A DNA stretch of 48,251 nt, taken from Legionella sp. 515359. GTDB lineage: Bacteria; Pseudomonadota; Gammaproteobacteria; Legionellales; Legionellaceae. Shown here one piece after another: positions 26,777 to 35,214 of the stretch. A model generated the notes under the pieces. That model was not told where the DNA came from and searched no databases. It saw only the letters and a list, made by a program, of their open reading frames with translations. Position numbers and translations under genes: made by a program. The DNA is taken from positions 1-48,251 of the forward strand of contig JAPCYN010000028.1 of NCBI GenBank assembly GCA_025941565.1, in the 5' to 3' direction. Within the stretch, counting starts at the first letter, position 1; every line of letters starts with the position of its first letter.

Positions 26777-27562
26777 TTACTTTAAAACAGGGGAAATAGT
26801 TTGTAATAAGGATTTAAACACTTTAGGTGTTCCTGCAACAATGTCTCCATGTTTTAGAAAATCATCGCCACCATGCAAATCACTAATCAAGCCACCAGCT
26901 TCTCTAATTAATAGTGATCCTGCGGCAATATCCCAAGGGCGTAAGCCGAATTCCCAAAAGCCATCAAGTCGTCCGCTTGCAACATAAGCTAAATCAAGTG
27001 CAGCAGACCCAGTTCTTCTGACTCCAGCACATTTGCCAAATAATGCTTCGAAAGTAGGCAAGTATTTTTGGGCCACGTTAAGGTCGCGAGATGGAAACCC
27101 CGTTCCTAAAAGCGATGACACGAGTTGAGTTTGCTTGGAAACACGTATTCTTCGATCATTCAATCGTGCTCCACGTCCTCGACTTGCAGCAAAACATTCA
27201 TGTCGTAATGGATCGTAAATAACGCCATGCTCTATTCTTCCTTTAACTTTCACCGCAATAGAAACGGAGAAAAAAGGAAATCCATGCAGGTAATTGGATG
27301 TTCCATCTAATGGATCAATAATCCAGATTGACTCGTTGTCTCCATCTTGAACTCCACTTTCTTCAGCAAGAATTCCATGTCCTGGATATGCCTTATGAAT
27401 CGTATGAATAATGGCTTGTTCGGCCTTAATGTCTACTTCGCTAAAATATTCATGGTTATTTTTAGCAGTAATTTTGAGACGATCCACTTGCTCCATATGT
27501 CGAATTATAATTTCACCGGCCTGTCGTGCTGCGTTAATTGCTATATTTAAAAGTGGTTCCAT
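26777..27562 (-). CDS. suhB: Inositol-1-monophosphatase SuhB
   Basis: A 261-residue member of the inositol monophosphatase family. Metal-binding residues are clear: ILAEES (E67, E68), IIDPLDGTSNYLHGFP (D83, D86) and RPWDIAAGSLLIREAGG near the C-terminus. In E. coli SuhB also binds RNA polymerase/NusA-dependent rRNA antitermination complexes. The ATG at 27562 aligns with SuhB N-termini and has GAAGAG upstream; a TTG five codons earlier is unlikely. It is divergent from trmJ. Confidence 0.95.
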   Translation of the reverse strand: MEPLLNIAINAARQAGEIIIRHMEQVDRLKITAKNNHEYFSEVDIKAEQAIIHTIHKAYPGHGILAEESGVQDGDNESIWIIDPLDGTSNYLHGFPFFSVSIAVKVKGRIEHGVIYDPLRHECFAASRGRGARLNDRRIRVSKQTQLVSSLLGTGFPSRDLNVAQKYLPTFEALFGKCAGVRRTGSAALDLAYVASGRLDGFWEFGLRPWDIAAGSLLIREAGGLISDLHGGDDFLKHGDIVAGTPKVFKSLLQTISPVLK

Positions 27563-27707
27563 GAATATACTCTTCAATCTACAAAACCGGTGATTCTATC
27601 ATATTTTTTTTGCGCAAATAGAGTTAAATATGAAAAAAGCAAAAATCGTAAAAAATGGAGTTCAATGATATGATAGAGCGATCTCCATGTATTAATAAAA
27701 GTTTGTT

Positions 27708-28451
27708 ATGAAGTTAAGTTCAATTCGCATTATTTTAGTAGCAACATCTCATCCGGGTAACATAGGCTCAACAGCGCGTGCTATGAAAACTATGGGGTTA
27801 AGTTCACTCTATTTGGTGAAGCCTAAATCTTTTCCTGATTATAAAGCAAAAGAAATGGCAGCTGGTGCCGATGATCTTTTGGAAAGCGCAGTAGTTACTG
27901 AAACTTTAGATGAGGCATTGATGGGATGCCAGCTGGTTTTGGGGACGAGCGCAAGACCTAGAGGACTCTCTTTGCCTGGCTTACTTCCAGCATCCTGTGC
28001 TGAGTTGGTGTGTCAACAAACAGAAGATACTCAAATTGCGCTGGTTTTTGGGCGAGAACATGCAGGCCTTACTAACGAAGAGCTGCTAAAATGTCATTAT
28101 CATATTCATATTCCCAGCAATCCGGAATACAGTTCGCTCAACCTGGCGCAAGCGGTACAGATAGTTGCTTATGAGTTGCGAATGAAATTATTAGCACCCA
28201 AAGCAGAAGTAGCGTTACGCCAGGATGAATATGCTACCGCAGACGAAATTGAGCAATTTTATGAACATTTGAGAGATGTCTTTATTGAGACCCAATTTTT
28301 GAAAGCGTCAAATCCAAGACGTTTAATGCAACGCGTACGCCGATTATTTAATCGCGTGAATTTGGAAAAAATGGAAGTAAATCTGCTACGAGGGATGTTG
28401 AGTCAGGTACAGAAATCACTGGAATGGGCAAGAAAAAGAGGGTCGGAGTGA
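27708..28451 (+). CDS. trmJ: tRNA (cytidine/uridine-2'-O-)-methyltransferase TrmJ
   Basis: A 247-residue SPOUT methyltransferase that modifies the ribose at tRNA position 32. The knotted fold is shown by [20 protein letters not shown] at the N-terminus, [15 protein letters not shown] and [23 protein letters not shown]. The C-terminal helical extension typical of TrmJ is present. In gamma-proteobacteria trmJ often precedes the isc operon, as here. Its stop overlaps the GTG start of iscS. No IscR gene lies between them. Confidence 0.95.
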   Translation: MKLSSIRIILVATSHPGNIGSTARAMKTMGLSSLYLVKPKSFPDYKAKEMAAGADDLLESAVVTETLDEALMGCQLVLGTSARPRGLSLPGLLPASCAELVCQQTEDTQIALVFGREHAGLTNEELLKCHYHIHIPSNPEYSSLNLAQAVQIVAYELRMKLLAPKAEVALRQDEYATADEIEQFYEHLRDVFIETQFLKASNPRRLMQRVRRLFNRVNLEKMEVNLLRGMLSQVQKSLEWARKRGSE

Positions 28452-29620
28452 ACGGGATAATTAAAATACCAATTTATTTTGATTATATGGCAACAACGCC
28501 GGTTGATCCGCGTGTGGTAGAGCGCATGATCCATTATTTAGGGCCAGATGGGGACTACGGAAATCCCTCTTCTGTAACCCATGAATACGGTCGAGTTGCA
28601 GCTCTTGCAGTAGAGCATGCACGTTTACAAATTGCAGATTCAATTCATGCGTCGACACAAGATATAGTATTTACTTCAGGTGCTACGGAAGCGAATAATT
28701 TGGCCATAATAGGTGCTGCTCATTTTTACAAAAATAAAGGGAAGCATTTGGTGACCATGAGTACAGAACATAAGGCCGTACTTGATAGTTTCAGTCGCTT
28801 GGAAAAAGATGGATTCGAAGTAACCTATCTAGTTCCTGAAGCGAATGGTTTGCTCGATGTTGAAAAACTGGCACAAGTCTTGAGACCCGATACCATTTTG
28901 GTATCCATCATGCAGGTGAATAATGAAATCGGGGTAGTCCAGGACATCGAAGCCATCGGTGCTTTATTACGTAATAAAGGAATTATTTTTCATGTTGATG
29001 CGGCACAAAGTGCAGGAAAGATTCCCATTGATCTCACCCATCTTTCTGTAGATTTAATGGCGCTATCAGCACATAAAAATTATGGTCCAAAAGGTATTGG
29101 TGCACTTTATGTCAGACACAAACCACGTATTCGTCTCCAGCCGCAAAGTTTTGGTGGAGGGCATGAAGGAGGTTTACGTTCAGGAACCTTGGCTACTCAT
29201 CAAATTGTAGGCATGGGAGAAGCGTTTGCATTATCTGAACGTTTACGAGAAGAGGAGCAAGCACGACTTTTAAAGTATCGCCAGCATTTATGGAATGGTA
29301 TAAAGCATTTACCAGGTGTTCAGCTTAATGGCGATGAACAAAAGCGAATTGCAGGCAATCTGAACGTAAGCTTTGCCGGATTAGACGGGGATTCTTTATT
29401 GTTAGCACTGAGTGAGCTGGCTGTGTCTACTACTTCAGCGTGCAGTTCTGCCAGTATCCAACCCTCTTATGTACTGAGAGCATTAGGATTAAGTGATGAT
29501 TTGGCGCAAAGTACTATTAGATTATCCATAGGTCGTTTCACAAAGAAAGAAGAAGTGGAGCACGCGATTCATGTTATTTGTACGCAAGTGACCCGATTGC
29601 ATGAAATATCACCATCATGA
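28448..29620 (+). CDS. iscS: Cysteine desulfurase IscS
   Basis: A 390-residue PLP enzyme that takes sulfur from cysteine for Fe-S cluster and tRNA thiolation. Motifs: [30 protein letters not shown] lysine K210 in [11 protein letters not shown], and the mobile-loop sulfur carrier C332 in [20 protein letters not shown], which is the IscS and not the SufS type. The GTG at 28448 is chosen: AGAGGG lies five bases upstream and it overlaps the trmJ stop as GTGA. An ATG eight codons earlier (28424) is in frame but inside trmJ. It is followed by an unusual IscU-like gene, overlapping by four bases. Confidence 0.94.
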   Translation: MNGIIKIPIYFDYMATTPVDPRVVERMIHYLGPDGDYGNPSSVTHEYGRVAALAVEHARLQIADSIHASTQDIVFTSGATEANNLAIIGAAHFYKNKGKHLVTMSTEHKAVLDSFSRLEKDGFEVTYLVPEANGLLDVEKLAQVLRPDTILVSIMQVNNEIGVVQDIEAIGALLRNKGIIFHVDAAQSAGKIPIDLTHLSVDLMALSAHKNYGPKGIGALYVRHKPRIRLQPQSFGGGHEGGLRSGTLATHQIVGMGEAFALSERLREEEQARLLKYRQHLWNGIKHLPGVQLNGDEQKRIAGNLNVSFAGLDGDSLLLALSELAVSTTSACSSASIQPSYVLRALGLSDDLAQSTIRLSIGRFTKKEEVEHAIHVICTQVTRLHEISPS

Positions 29621-30009
29621 TATATAATAAAACTGTAAAAGATTGTTTTTTTTCACCCAGACATGCAGGTGTTGTCGATTTAAATGATCGGTTTGCGGTA
29701 GTTGTTAAAAACAACCAAAAAGGTCAGGGAAGTATTGAGTTCTATATGCAACGTAATTCAGATGGTACAATTGCGCGAGCGTGTTTTAAAACCAATGGTA
29801 ATCCGTATGTCATTGCAAGCCTGGAATGGTTATGCAGACAGCTGGAAGGGCAGACTATTGATGCTGTACCCCAAATTGATTATCAACTGATCGTTAAGGA
29901 ATTAGATATCCCTGTTGCTCAGTACCCTATAGCATTAAGGATTATTGACGTTTATAAAGAAGCATTGCTTTTAACGAAAAAAGACAAATCGAATCGAGAG
30001 GTAACATAA
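29617..30009 (+). CDS. IscU-like scaffold homologue lacking all three cluster-ligand cysteines
   Basis: A 130-residue protein of IscU length in the iscU position between iscS and iscA. Landmarks align with Isc[13 protein letters not shown] with the HxxNPRNVG region, [20 protein letters not shown] with DARFKTYGCGSAIASS, and [20 protein letters not shown] with the segment around HCSILAEDA. At the three ligand positions it has Q, N62 and P104 instead of cysteine. Its own cysteines (C10, C56, C73) lie elsewhere. It therefore should not build a cluster in the classical way. It may be an IscS regulator, a modified scaffold or a decaying gene; the intact frame and coupled starts argue against decay. 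Confidence 0.78.
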   Translation: MIYNKTVKDCFFSPRHAGVVDLNDRFAVVVKNNQKGQGSIEFYMQRNSDGTIARACFKTNGNPYVIASLEWLCRQLEGQTIDAVPQIDYQLIVKELDIPVAQYPIALRIIDVYKEALLLTKKDKSNREVT

Positions 30010-30374
30010 TGAGTGTAGTAATGCATCATGTAGAAAGTGCAATGCCCGAAATCAATTTTACTGAAGCAGCGGTAAAACACTTGGTGGCTTATTTGCAGAA
30101 AAATTCTGAATATACTGGGATTCGTTTATCAGTAAAAAAAACTGGATGCTCTGGTTTATCTTATGTAGTTGATTATGTTTTGGCTCCTCAGGAAGGTGAT
30201 TTGGTTCTTGCTTTGACTGAAAATTATGTTGTATGTATTGATAAGTCCAGTTATCCCTTTCTAAAAAATATGAGTGTCGATTATGTAAAACAGGGATTAA
30301 ATTATAAATTTGTTTTCAATAATCCCAATCAGACCGGCCAATGTGGATGTGGAGAAAGCTTTACAGTGGATTAG
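30009..30374 (+). CDS. iscA: A-type Fe-S carrier protein IscA
   Basis: A 121-residue HesB/IscA-family protein that receives iron or clusters and passes them to target enzymes. All three ligand cysteines are present: C47 in KKTGCSGLSY and C112/C114 in GQCGCGESF. The start overlaps the previous stop (TAATG), and an ATG at 30021 is a possible alternative. It is about 14 residues longer than E. coli IscA at the N-terminus. No hscBA or ferredoxin gene follows, so the isc set here is short. Confidence 0.92.
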   Translation: MSVVMHHVESAMPEINFTEAAVKHLVAYLQKNSEYTGIRLSVKKTGCSGLSYVVDYVLAPQEGDLVLALTENYVVCIDKSSYPFLKNMSVDYVKQGLNYKFVFNNPNQTGQCGCGESFTVD

Positions 30375-30757
30375 TATCATATATTACTGTATTCGTTCCC
30401 GCTCCTCATCAGATTCACCTGAATTAATCGCAATGTCAAGCCTTTATTTAAGTCAGGTGAACCACCTTAGTCAACGCATCTCCTGTCATATTTATCCTTA
30501 AAAATTCGAATAGGGCCAATTTATTAAAAATAATTAAAAAATAAACAGGACTGGCAATTTTCATTTGTATCAGAGAAAGGAATTTCCAATTTTCTTATTA
30601 TTTTCCTGTATTTAATGAGAAATAACCGTATTGCATTAATTAATTATAAATTCGCCTTGTCCATCTAACTTGTAAAATGGTAAAATTTTTTTGACTTAAT
30701 ATTTCCTTAAGAAATGAATATCATTAAAACAATATTTACACTCTTTGAGATGTTTGG
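30375..30757. other. AT-rich intergenic region upstream of fis
   Basis: No supported gene in this stretch of nearly 400 bases; a 63-codon frame at 30310-30501 lacks a ribosome site and begins inside iscA. The only structure I see is a 9-bp inverted repeat, TTCACCTGA (30414-30422) and TCAGGTGAA (30453-30461), separated by 30 bases. The remainder is runs of A and T. Confidence 0.5.
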
Positions 30758-30763
30758 TACTAT
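30735..30763 (+). promoter_or_regulatory. Sigma-70-type promoter of fis
   Basis: TTTACA at 30735-30740, 17 bases, TACTAT at 30758-30763, with a transcript start near 30770 and a leader of about 65 bases before the fis ATG, which has AGGAG upstream. Confidence 0.58.
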
Positions 30764-30836
30764 ATAGGCCATAGTGTTCGGTGAGTGTGTGTACTGGGCA
30801 TAATTTTATTTAATTAATTTGTACTAGGAGACTTAA

Positions 30837-31118
30837 ATGAGCACAGATACAATGGTGCAAAGCAGCGAAGCACTTTCTCATCAAGTAATTCATGCTGTTA
30901 AAGGTTATTTAACCAGTGTTAGCAATAAAGATTCTAACTTAAACTTATATCAATTAATCGTTGAAGAAGTTGAAGCGCCGTTATTTCGTACTGTTATGGA
31001 ATTAACTCGTTACAATCAATCAAAAGCTGCCCGTGTTCTTGGTGTAAGCCGTGGTACTTTACGTACTAAATTAAAGCGTTACTTTGATGACGAATTTATT
31101 GGAACTCGTGATTTCTAA
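30837..31118 (+). CDS. fis: Fis-family DNA-binding protein
   Basis: A 93-residue nucleoid-associated protein. The C-terminal helix-turn-helix NQSKAARVLGVSRGTLRTKL is a classic Fis motif, and the N-terminal half forms the dimerising helices (LYQLIVEEVEAPLFRTVMEL). Legionella carries several Fis paralogues that tune growth-phase and virulence genes; I recall one beside rnpB in L. pneumophila, so this may be Fis3, but that rests on memory. AGGAG precedes the ATG. Confidence 0.93.
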   Translation: MSTDTMVQSSEALSHQVIHAVKGYLTSVSNKDSNLNLYQLIVEEVEAPLFRTVMELTRYNQSKAARVLGVSRGTLRTKLKRYFDDEFIGTRDF

Positions 31119-31210
31119 TTGATTAGAACAACCTTTTTTCACTTGTTTTTTCATATTAAATTCTCCAATTTAGTGGTCTTTGGCTAGGCACTCTGCTACT
31201 ATTGATAACA

Positions 31211-31560
31211 GAGTTGGTCAGACAATCGCTCTTTGCTTTTGCAAAGGGAGGAAAGTCCGGGCTCCAAAGGGTAGAGTGCCAGGTAACGCCTGGGAGGTGT
31301 GAACCTACGGAAAGTGCCACAGAAAATATACCGCCTCTTAGAGGTAAGGGTGAAATGGTGCGGTAAGAGCGCACCGCGCGTCTGGTAACAGACGTGGCAG
31401 GGAAAACCCCACTCGGAGCAAGACCAAATAGGAGTCCATTTGGCTGAAAAGCCATAACGTGTGACCCGCACGGGACTCGGGTAGGTTGCTTGAGGCATGT
31501 GGTGACGCATGCCCCAGATGAATGATTGTCCATGACAGAACCCGGCTTATCGACTGACTC
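31211..31560 (+). ncRNA. rnpB: RNase P RNA (class A)
   Basis: About 350 bases with the bacterial type-A core: GAGTTGGTCAGACAATCGC at the 5' end pairing with CGACTGACTC at the 3' end (helix P1), GGGAGGAAAGTCCGGGCTCC (P4/CR-I), the GGTAAGGGTGAAATGGTGCG region, CAGGGAAAACCCC, and ACAGAACCCGGCTTATCG near the 3' end. It matures tRNA 5' ends with RnpA. A -10-like TACTAT lies at 31197-31202; no good -35 is visible. A T-run at 31561-31565 directly follows P1 and may be the terminator. Opposing open frames across it are artefacts. Confidence 0.96.
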
Positions 31561-31660
31561 TTTTTATTCCATGTTGTATCACTTACCTATTGATCTTTTT
31601 TAAAAAATTTTTATTTTCAAAGGCGAAGTGCTCATTAGAGTTGTTGGGTAAGGATGGTAG

Positions 31661-31793
31661 GTTTTTCCCTCACCCTAGCCCTCTCCCGTGAACGGGAGAG
31701 GGGATTTTTCTGTATTCTTGAAGATACGTGAAGAAAACTCTCCCTTCTCCCCTAGGGGAGAAGGTGCCCGACAGGGCGGATGAGGGTAAAAAC
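31661..31793. repeat. Palindromic repeat with GTTTTT(A)CCCTCA ends
   Basis: The element begins GTTTTTCCCTCACCC and ends, in reverse, GTTTTTACCCTCATC. Inside are two hairpins: CCCTCTCCCGTGAACGGGAGAGGG and CCTTCTCCCCTAGGGGAGAAGG, followed by GTGCCCGACAGGGC. It lies between rnpB and the end of gatB and has no coding capacity. The second hairpin and right end recur in degraded form at 43550-43652. The structure suggests a small non-autonomous mobile or folded-RNA repeat. Confidence 0.72.
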
Positions 31794-31800
31794 GAATTTT

Positions 31801-33252
31801 TTATCCAGGTTCCTGGTTTCCTGCTAAATGTTTTTTTAGCAGGGTATTGATTTGCTCGGGATTAGCTTTTCCTTTTGTTTGTTTCATGATTTGTCCGACA
31901 AAGAATGCTAATAGTTTTTCTTTCCCTGCTCTATAATCCGCTGCTTGCTCAGGATGCTCTTGAATCAATTTAATAATCATCTCCTCCCAAGCAGCGGTAT
32001 CATCTATCTGTTGATATCCTTCACGCTCGATAATTGCTTCAATATCTTCTTCACCAGCCCAGAGCAAAGCAAAAATGGCTCGTGCATTATTTAAAGAAAG
32101 AGTATTGTCGTGCAGTTTATCGAGAAGATTTGCCATGAGCTGTGCTGATATGCGTGGTGTATCAAACGTTAAATTATCTTCATTTAAAGCAGCAGCATAT
32201 TGACCCTTTAGCCAATTTATAATCATTTTTTCAGGGGCACGGCATTGTGTCTTTATTGATTTAAAAAATTGATAAGTTGCAGGAGAAGAAAGAAGAAAAT
32301 TAATGTCTCCTTCATTGAGAGATGGAATATTTTTCAATTCAGCATGAATTTTATCAGGTAAATCCGGTAAATTATTCTTTACTTCCGCAATGAGGAAGCG
32401 AGTAATCTGTATAGGGAGTAAATCAGGATCTGGAAAATATCGATAATCATTTTCATTTTCTTTACTACGCATAGCATGGGTTGTATGAGTATCAGGGTTA
32501 TAAAGACGCGTTTCCTGAATTACGTGTTGTCCGCTTTCCAATAAATCTTGATGTCGTGCTTGTTCATAAGCTATTGCTTTCTCGATAAAACGGAATGAAT
32601 TCAAATTTTTCAACTCCGTTCGTGTTCCTAAAACAGAAGAGCCTTTGGGTTTTAATGACAGATTGACATCACACCGAAAACTCCCTTCCTGCATATTACC
32701 ATCGCAGATACCTAAGAACTGAACCAGTTGATGCAGTTTTTTGAGATAACTTACTGCTTCATGGCTTGAAAACAAGCAGGGGGCTGTTACTATTTCCAAC
32801 AAGGGTGTTCCTGCTCGGTTAAGATCAATTCCGCTGTAGCCTGAATGAACCCCATGTAATGATTTACCTGCATCCTCTTCCAGATGGGCGCGTACAATCA
32901 AAACATTTTTTTCGCTGCCATCATTGAGAGTAATTGACAATTTACCATTGCTAACAATCGGCTTTTGAAATTGGCTGATTTGGTAGCCTTTGGGTAAATC
33001 GGGATAAAAATAATTTTTACGCTCAAAAATGGATTGGTCATTAATGTCTGCCTTGATAGCCAAGCCAAGCTGAATTGCCATAATTACTGCTTCCCGATTT
33101 AATACGGGCAAAACTCCGGGAAATCCTGCATCGATAAAGCAGGTTTGAGAGTTAGGAGCAGAACCAAAAGCAGTGGATGCGCCAGAAAAAAGTTTCGATT
33201 GTGTTTTGAGCTGAGTATGTACTTCAAGGCCAATGACTGTATCCCATTCCAT
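31801..33252 (-). CDS. gatB: Asp-tRNA(Asn)/Glu-tRNA(Gln) amidotransferase subunit B
   Basis: A 483-residue GatB, the subunit that binds mischarged tRNA and activates its side chain. Opening VIGLEVHTQLKTQSKLFSGA, the FYPDLPKGYQISQF motif, EEDAGKSLH, and DLNRAGTPLLEIVT are all standard, as is the C-terminal tail domain (FFVGQIMKQTKGKANPEQI). The start has AAAGGTGA upstream and lies nine bases after the gatA stop. Nothing is odd about it apart from the palindromic repeat right after its stop. Confidence 0.97.
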   Translation of the reverse strand: MEWDTVIGLEVHTQLKTQSKLFSGASTAFGSAPNSQTCFIDAGFPGVLPVLNREAVIMAIQLGLAIKADINDQSIFERKNYFYPDLPKGYQISQFQKPIVSNGKLSITLNDGSEKNVLIVRAHLEEDAGKSLHGVHSGYSGIDLNRAGTPLLEIVTAPCLFSSHEAVSYLKKLHQLVQFLGICDGNMQEGSFRCDVNLSLKPKGSSVLGTRTELKNLNSFRFIEKAIAYEQARHQDLLESGQHVIQETRLYNPDTHTTHAMRSKENENDYRYFPDPDLLPIQITRFLIAEVKNNLPDLPDKIHAELKNIPSLNEGDINFLLSSPATYQFFKSIKTQCRAPEKMIINWLKGQYAAALNEDNLTFDTPRISAQLMANLLDKLHDNTLSLNNARAIFALLWAGEEDIEAIIEREGYQQIDDTAAWEEMIIKLIQEHPEQAADYRAGKEKLLAFFVGQIMKQTKGKANPEQINTLLKKHLAGNQEPG

Positions 33253-33261
33253 AATTCACCT

Positions 33262-34707
33262 TTATTGGTTTGGACTGGCCAAATGCCAGTTGGTCTGTTG
33301 TTGATAGTGATGGGCAACCTGGAGCAAACGGCTTTCACCAAAATGTTTGCCCATAAGTTGCAAACCTATAGGTAGTCCTTTAGCAAGGCCTGCAGGTATG
33401 GAAATTGCGGGGAGTCCAGCAAGATTAGCCGCTACAGTAAAAACGTCAGCGAGGTAATTTTGAATGGGATCAGCAATTTTTTCACCCAGTTTAAAGGCAC
33501 ATGTTGGGGATGTTGGTCCGAGGATAACGTCGACTGATTTCAAAGTTGAGACAAGTTCTTCCTGAATCAGTCGACGAATTTTTTGTGCTTGCAAATAATA
33601 GGCATCAAAATACCCCGATGAAAGCACGTGTGTTCCGGTCAGAATTCGACGTTTGACTTCCATACCAAAGCCTTCACTGCGCGTATTACGAATGAGTTCG
33701 GTTAATGTAGATGCATTCTCACTGCGATAGCCAAAACGTAAGCCATCATAGCGTGATAAATTTGATGAAGCCTCAGCACACGCAACGACGTAATAACAAG
33801 GTACCCATAAAGGCTGGAGTTCCAAATTCAAATGAATGATTTCGGCTCCCATACGTTCAAAAACCTTGACTGCCTCACGAATCGCTTGTTGTATTTCTGG
33901 TTCTACCTGGGGCTGGAAAAAGCATGAAGGTAAACCAATTTTTAGTTTGGACAAAGGTTTACTAAGCTCAGCATAATAATCGGGAATTGTTGTCTCAATC
34001 GAAGTAGAGTCTTTAGGATCAAAACCTGCCATCGCCTGAAGTACTAATGCAAGATCTTCAGCACTGCGGGCCAAAGGTCCTGCTTGATCCAGACTGGACG
34101 CGTAGGCGATCATACCGTAGCGAGAAATGAGTCCATAAGTCGGTTTAATTCCACTAATCCCACATAAAGCAGCAGGTTGACGTATTGATCCGCCCGTGTC
34201 AGAACCTATAGCGAAAGGGAGCAAACCGGCAGCTACAGCTGCTGCTGAGCCTCCGGAAGAGCCACCCGGGACACGTTCTCTATCCCATGGATTTTTTACA
34301 GCGCCAAAGTAACTGTTCTCATTGGATGAGCCCATGGCAAATTCGTCCATATTGGTTTTACCAATCAGAATAGATCCGTGTTCGAGTAATTTACTGGCCA
34401 AGGTTGCTTCATAGGGTGATTGGAAATGCTCAAGCATCTTCGAAGCGCAGGTAGTTGGCATACGCTTGGTACAAAACAGATCTTTCAACGCCATAGGAAT
34501 ACCAGTAAGGCTTTTTCCACGACCATTTTTTAATTCTTGATCTGCTTTTTGAGCTTCAAGAAGTGCATGCTCCTCATCTAAGCTGATAAAAGCATTTAAA
34601 TCTTTATGCTTTTGAATTTGTATTAAATAATGTCGCGTTAATTCAACGCTAGAAAGTTTTCCCTGATGCAAAGCTTGCGATAATTGTTTTAATGATAGAT
34701 TTTCCAT
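33262..34707 (-). CDS. gatA: Asp-tRNA(Asn)/Glu-tRNA(Gln) amidotransferase subunit A
   Basis: A 481-residue amidase-signature enzyme that frees ammonia from glutamine for GatB. The Ser-cisSer-Lys triad is recognisable: K75 in PMALKDLF, the glycine-serine run [14 protein letters not shown] with S150, and nucleophile S174 in [12 protein letters not shown]. Spacing equals that of characterised GatA proteins. It follows gatC by two bases. Together the three genes form the GatCAB operon. Confidence 0.97.
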   Translation of the reverse strand: MENLSLKQLSQALHQGKLSSVELTRHYLIQIQKHKDLNAFISLDEEHALLEAQKADQELKNGRGKSLTGIPMALKDLFCTKRMPTTCASKMLEHFQSPYEATLASKLLEHGSILIGKTNMDEFAMGSSNENSYFGAVKNPWDRERVPGGSSGGSAAAVAAGLLPFAIGSDTGGSIRQPAALCGISGIKPTYGLISRYGMIAYASSLDQAGPLARSAEDLALVLQAMAGFDPKDSTSIETTIPDYYAELSKPLSKLKIGLPSCFFQPQVEPEIQQAIREAVKVFERMGAEIIHLNLELQPLWVPCYYVVACAEASSNLSRYDGLRFGYRSENASTLTELIRNTRSEGFGMEVKRRILTGTHVLSSGYFDAYYLQAQKIRRLIQEELVSTLKSVDVILGPTSPTCAFKLGEKIADPIQNYLADVFTVAANLAGLPAISIPAGLAKGLPIGLQLMGKHFGESRLLQVAHHYQQQTNWHLASPNQ

Positions 34708-34709
34708 GA

Positions 34710-35006
34710 TTACTTACTCGGGTCTATAACTTGAGGTACTAAATAAAGATCCTGTTCAAATTGGGGTGCCAGGGCTTCTAATTCAGCCAGACAATTTTCT
34801 TCGGTAACCCCATCGGCTCTTAAACGTTGATTTAAGGCAAGAGGATGAAAAAGTGGTTCTACTTCTTGGGTATTAACAGCCCTTAGTTGATCGACAAAAT
34901 TCATTATTGCACTAATGTCTTCAATGAGTTTTGGCGAGTGCTTTATATCTGTATCCAGATAGGCTAGCTGAGAAATTTTCTCTAAATCTTTTACCGAGAT
35001 GGTCAT
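34710..35006 (-). CDS. gatC: Asp-tRNA(Asn)/Glu-tRNA(Gln) amidotransferase subunit C
   Basis: A 98-residue GatC, which wraps around and stabilises the GatA-GatB pair. Typical features are KISQLAYL near the N-terminus, [20 protein letters not shown] in the middle and FLHP-like tail [12 protein letters not shown]. It is the first gene of the operon, starting behind GAGG. Confidence 0.94.
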   Translation of the reverse strand: MTISVKDLEKISQLAYLDTDIKHSPKLIEDISAIMNFVDQLRAVNTQEVEPLFHPLALNQRLRADGVTEENCLAELEALAPQFEQDLYLVPQVIDPSK

Positions 35007-35036
35007 AAAAAGCGTACCTCAAAGAGTTAACATCTC

Positions 35037-35042
35037 ATTATA
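35037..35042 (-). promoter_or_regulatory. -10 element of the gatCAB promoter
   Basis: A perfect TATAAT on the minus strand 31 bases before the gatC ATG. The matching -35 position is only a T-run, so the promoter is weak in that part. The rest of the interval up to 35214 is featureless AT-rich sequence. Confidence 0.45.
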
Positions 35043-35214
35043 CCGAGGATGTTGTAACTAAAAAATATAATTATAGCCTGAAGTGCAAACATAAATAGCG
35101 GTATTCTAATGCAACTTCATTCATAACAGCTGCTTTCTCTATATATTATTCCAAGTATTCCTGCTGTTCGCGGTTCTAAATTGCAATAAGGGAGCAAGCA
35201 CTTTTCTCGATTAT

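Noticed and set aside
30310-30501. 63-codon frame downstream of iscA
   Set aside because: Begins inside iscA out of frame and lacks a ribosome site and plausible composition.
31156-31533. Long minus-strand open frames of 125 and 103 codons
   Set aside because: They lie on the opposite strand of the RNase P RNA gene; its GC-rich structure keeps frames open by chance and no ribosome site or family match is present.
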